From Hetaerina americana (lineage: Eukaryota; Arthropoda; Insecta; Odonata; Calopterygidae): DNA of 64,000 nt. The position numbers and the translations under genes are program-made. Of this stretch, positions 63,901 through 64,000 are shown in pieces. Location of the stretch: positions 62,573,090-62,637,089 of the forward strand of contig JAKTNV010000006.1 in NCBI GenBank assembly GCA_022747635.1, in the 5' to 3' direction. The first letter of the stretch is position 1. Every line of letters begins with the position of its first letter. A model generated the notes under the pieces. It searched no databases. It had not been told where the DNA came from and was given only the letters and a program-made list of their open reading frames with translations.

Positions 63901-64000
63901 ATATAGCTTCATTTTATTGCCACTTAACCATAATCCTTGTATCGGGAACGTGTTCATTCGCCTTTGGTTAACGCGTAGCCACTAGCAGCAACTCAAATAT
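60981..64000. other. AT-rich non-coding sequence to window end
   Basis: A second acceptor-like tract with CAGGTGAAT lies at 61262-61302 but opens no coding exon. No gene, RNA or element was recognised to the end. Confidence 0.45.

Noticed and set aside
1..64000. CRISPR arrays, operons or bacterial features
   Set aside because: The sequence is eukaryotic with spliced genes. No regularly spaced repeats were seen.

Overview
This is eukaryotic DNA, almost certainly from an insect or another arthropod. The coding sequence is split by canonical GT-AG introns. The background is AT-rich with long (AT)n microsatellites, and there are remnants of mariner, non-LTR (LINE) and tRNA-derived SINE elements. 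The species cannot be named from the sequence. The one recognisable gene keeps an insect-type Kirre/Roughest cytoplasmic tail.

About 1-24 kb: the 3' part of a single plus-strand gene for a Kirre/Roughest (Neph-family) immunoglobulin-superfamily adhesion receptor. Six coding exons were located by splice sites and continuous reading frame: 7015-7142, 15742-16114, 17335-17493, 20917-21027, 21672-22102 and 23311-23955. Together they encode the last 615 residues: the penultimate Ig domain, the last Ig domain, one transmembrane helix and a long cytoplasmic tail ending in the PDZ ligand THV. The signal peptide and first Ig domains must lie upstream of base 1. Bases 1-7014 are therefore read as intron. 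The introns hold an (AT)n tract, poly-C runs, GC-rich pyrimidine-biased islands and, downstream, a 3' UTR of uncertain length.

About 24-64 kb: no protein-coding gene could be supported. A SINE sits earlier, in the receptor intron at 20.0 kb. This intergenic (or distant-intron) stretch holds a cluster of three inverted repeats at 28.0-29.9 kb and a further hairpin at 44.1 kb. It also holds a probable LINE 3' end with a hexamer tail (45.0-45.4 kb), an internally deleted mariner with perfect 33-bp ends (46.7-47.5 kb), and a compound AT/CATATA/TG microsatellite (48.9 kb). Beyond these lie a decayed LINE reverse transcriptase on the minus strand (49.5-49.9 kb), a lone mariner-like end (53.4 kb), a decayed LINE C-terminus on the plus strand (59.3-59.6 kb), and an acceptor-donor juxtaposition resembling a recursive splice site (60.97 kb). 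GC-rich islands of 0.3-0.8 kb recur through the window.

The receptor gene is the functional centre. By family knowledge it would act at cell-cell contacts such as myoblast fusion, nephrocyte diaphragm and axon or eye patterning. The rest looks like ordinary repeat-bearing non-coding DNA, some of which may regulate this gene. I did not find a clearly new multi-gene system. The most distinctive points are a Pro/Gly-rich insertion in an Ig domain, the deleted mariner, the palindrome cluster and the recursive-splice-like motif.
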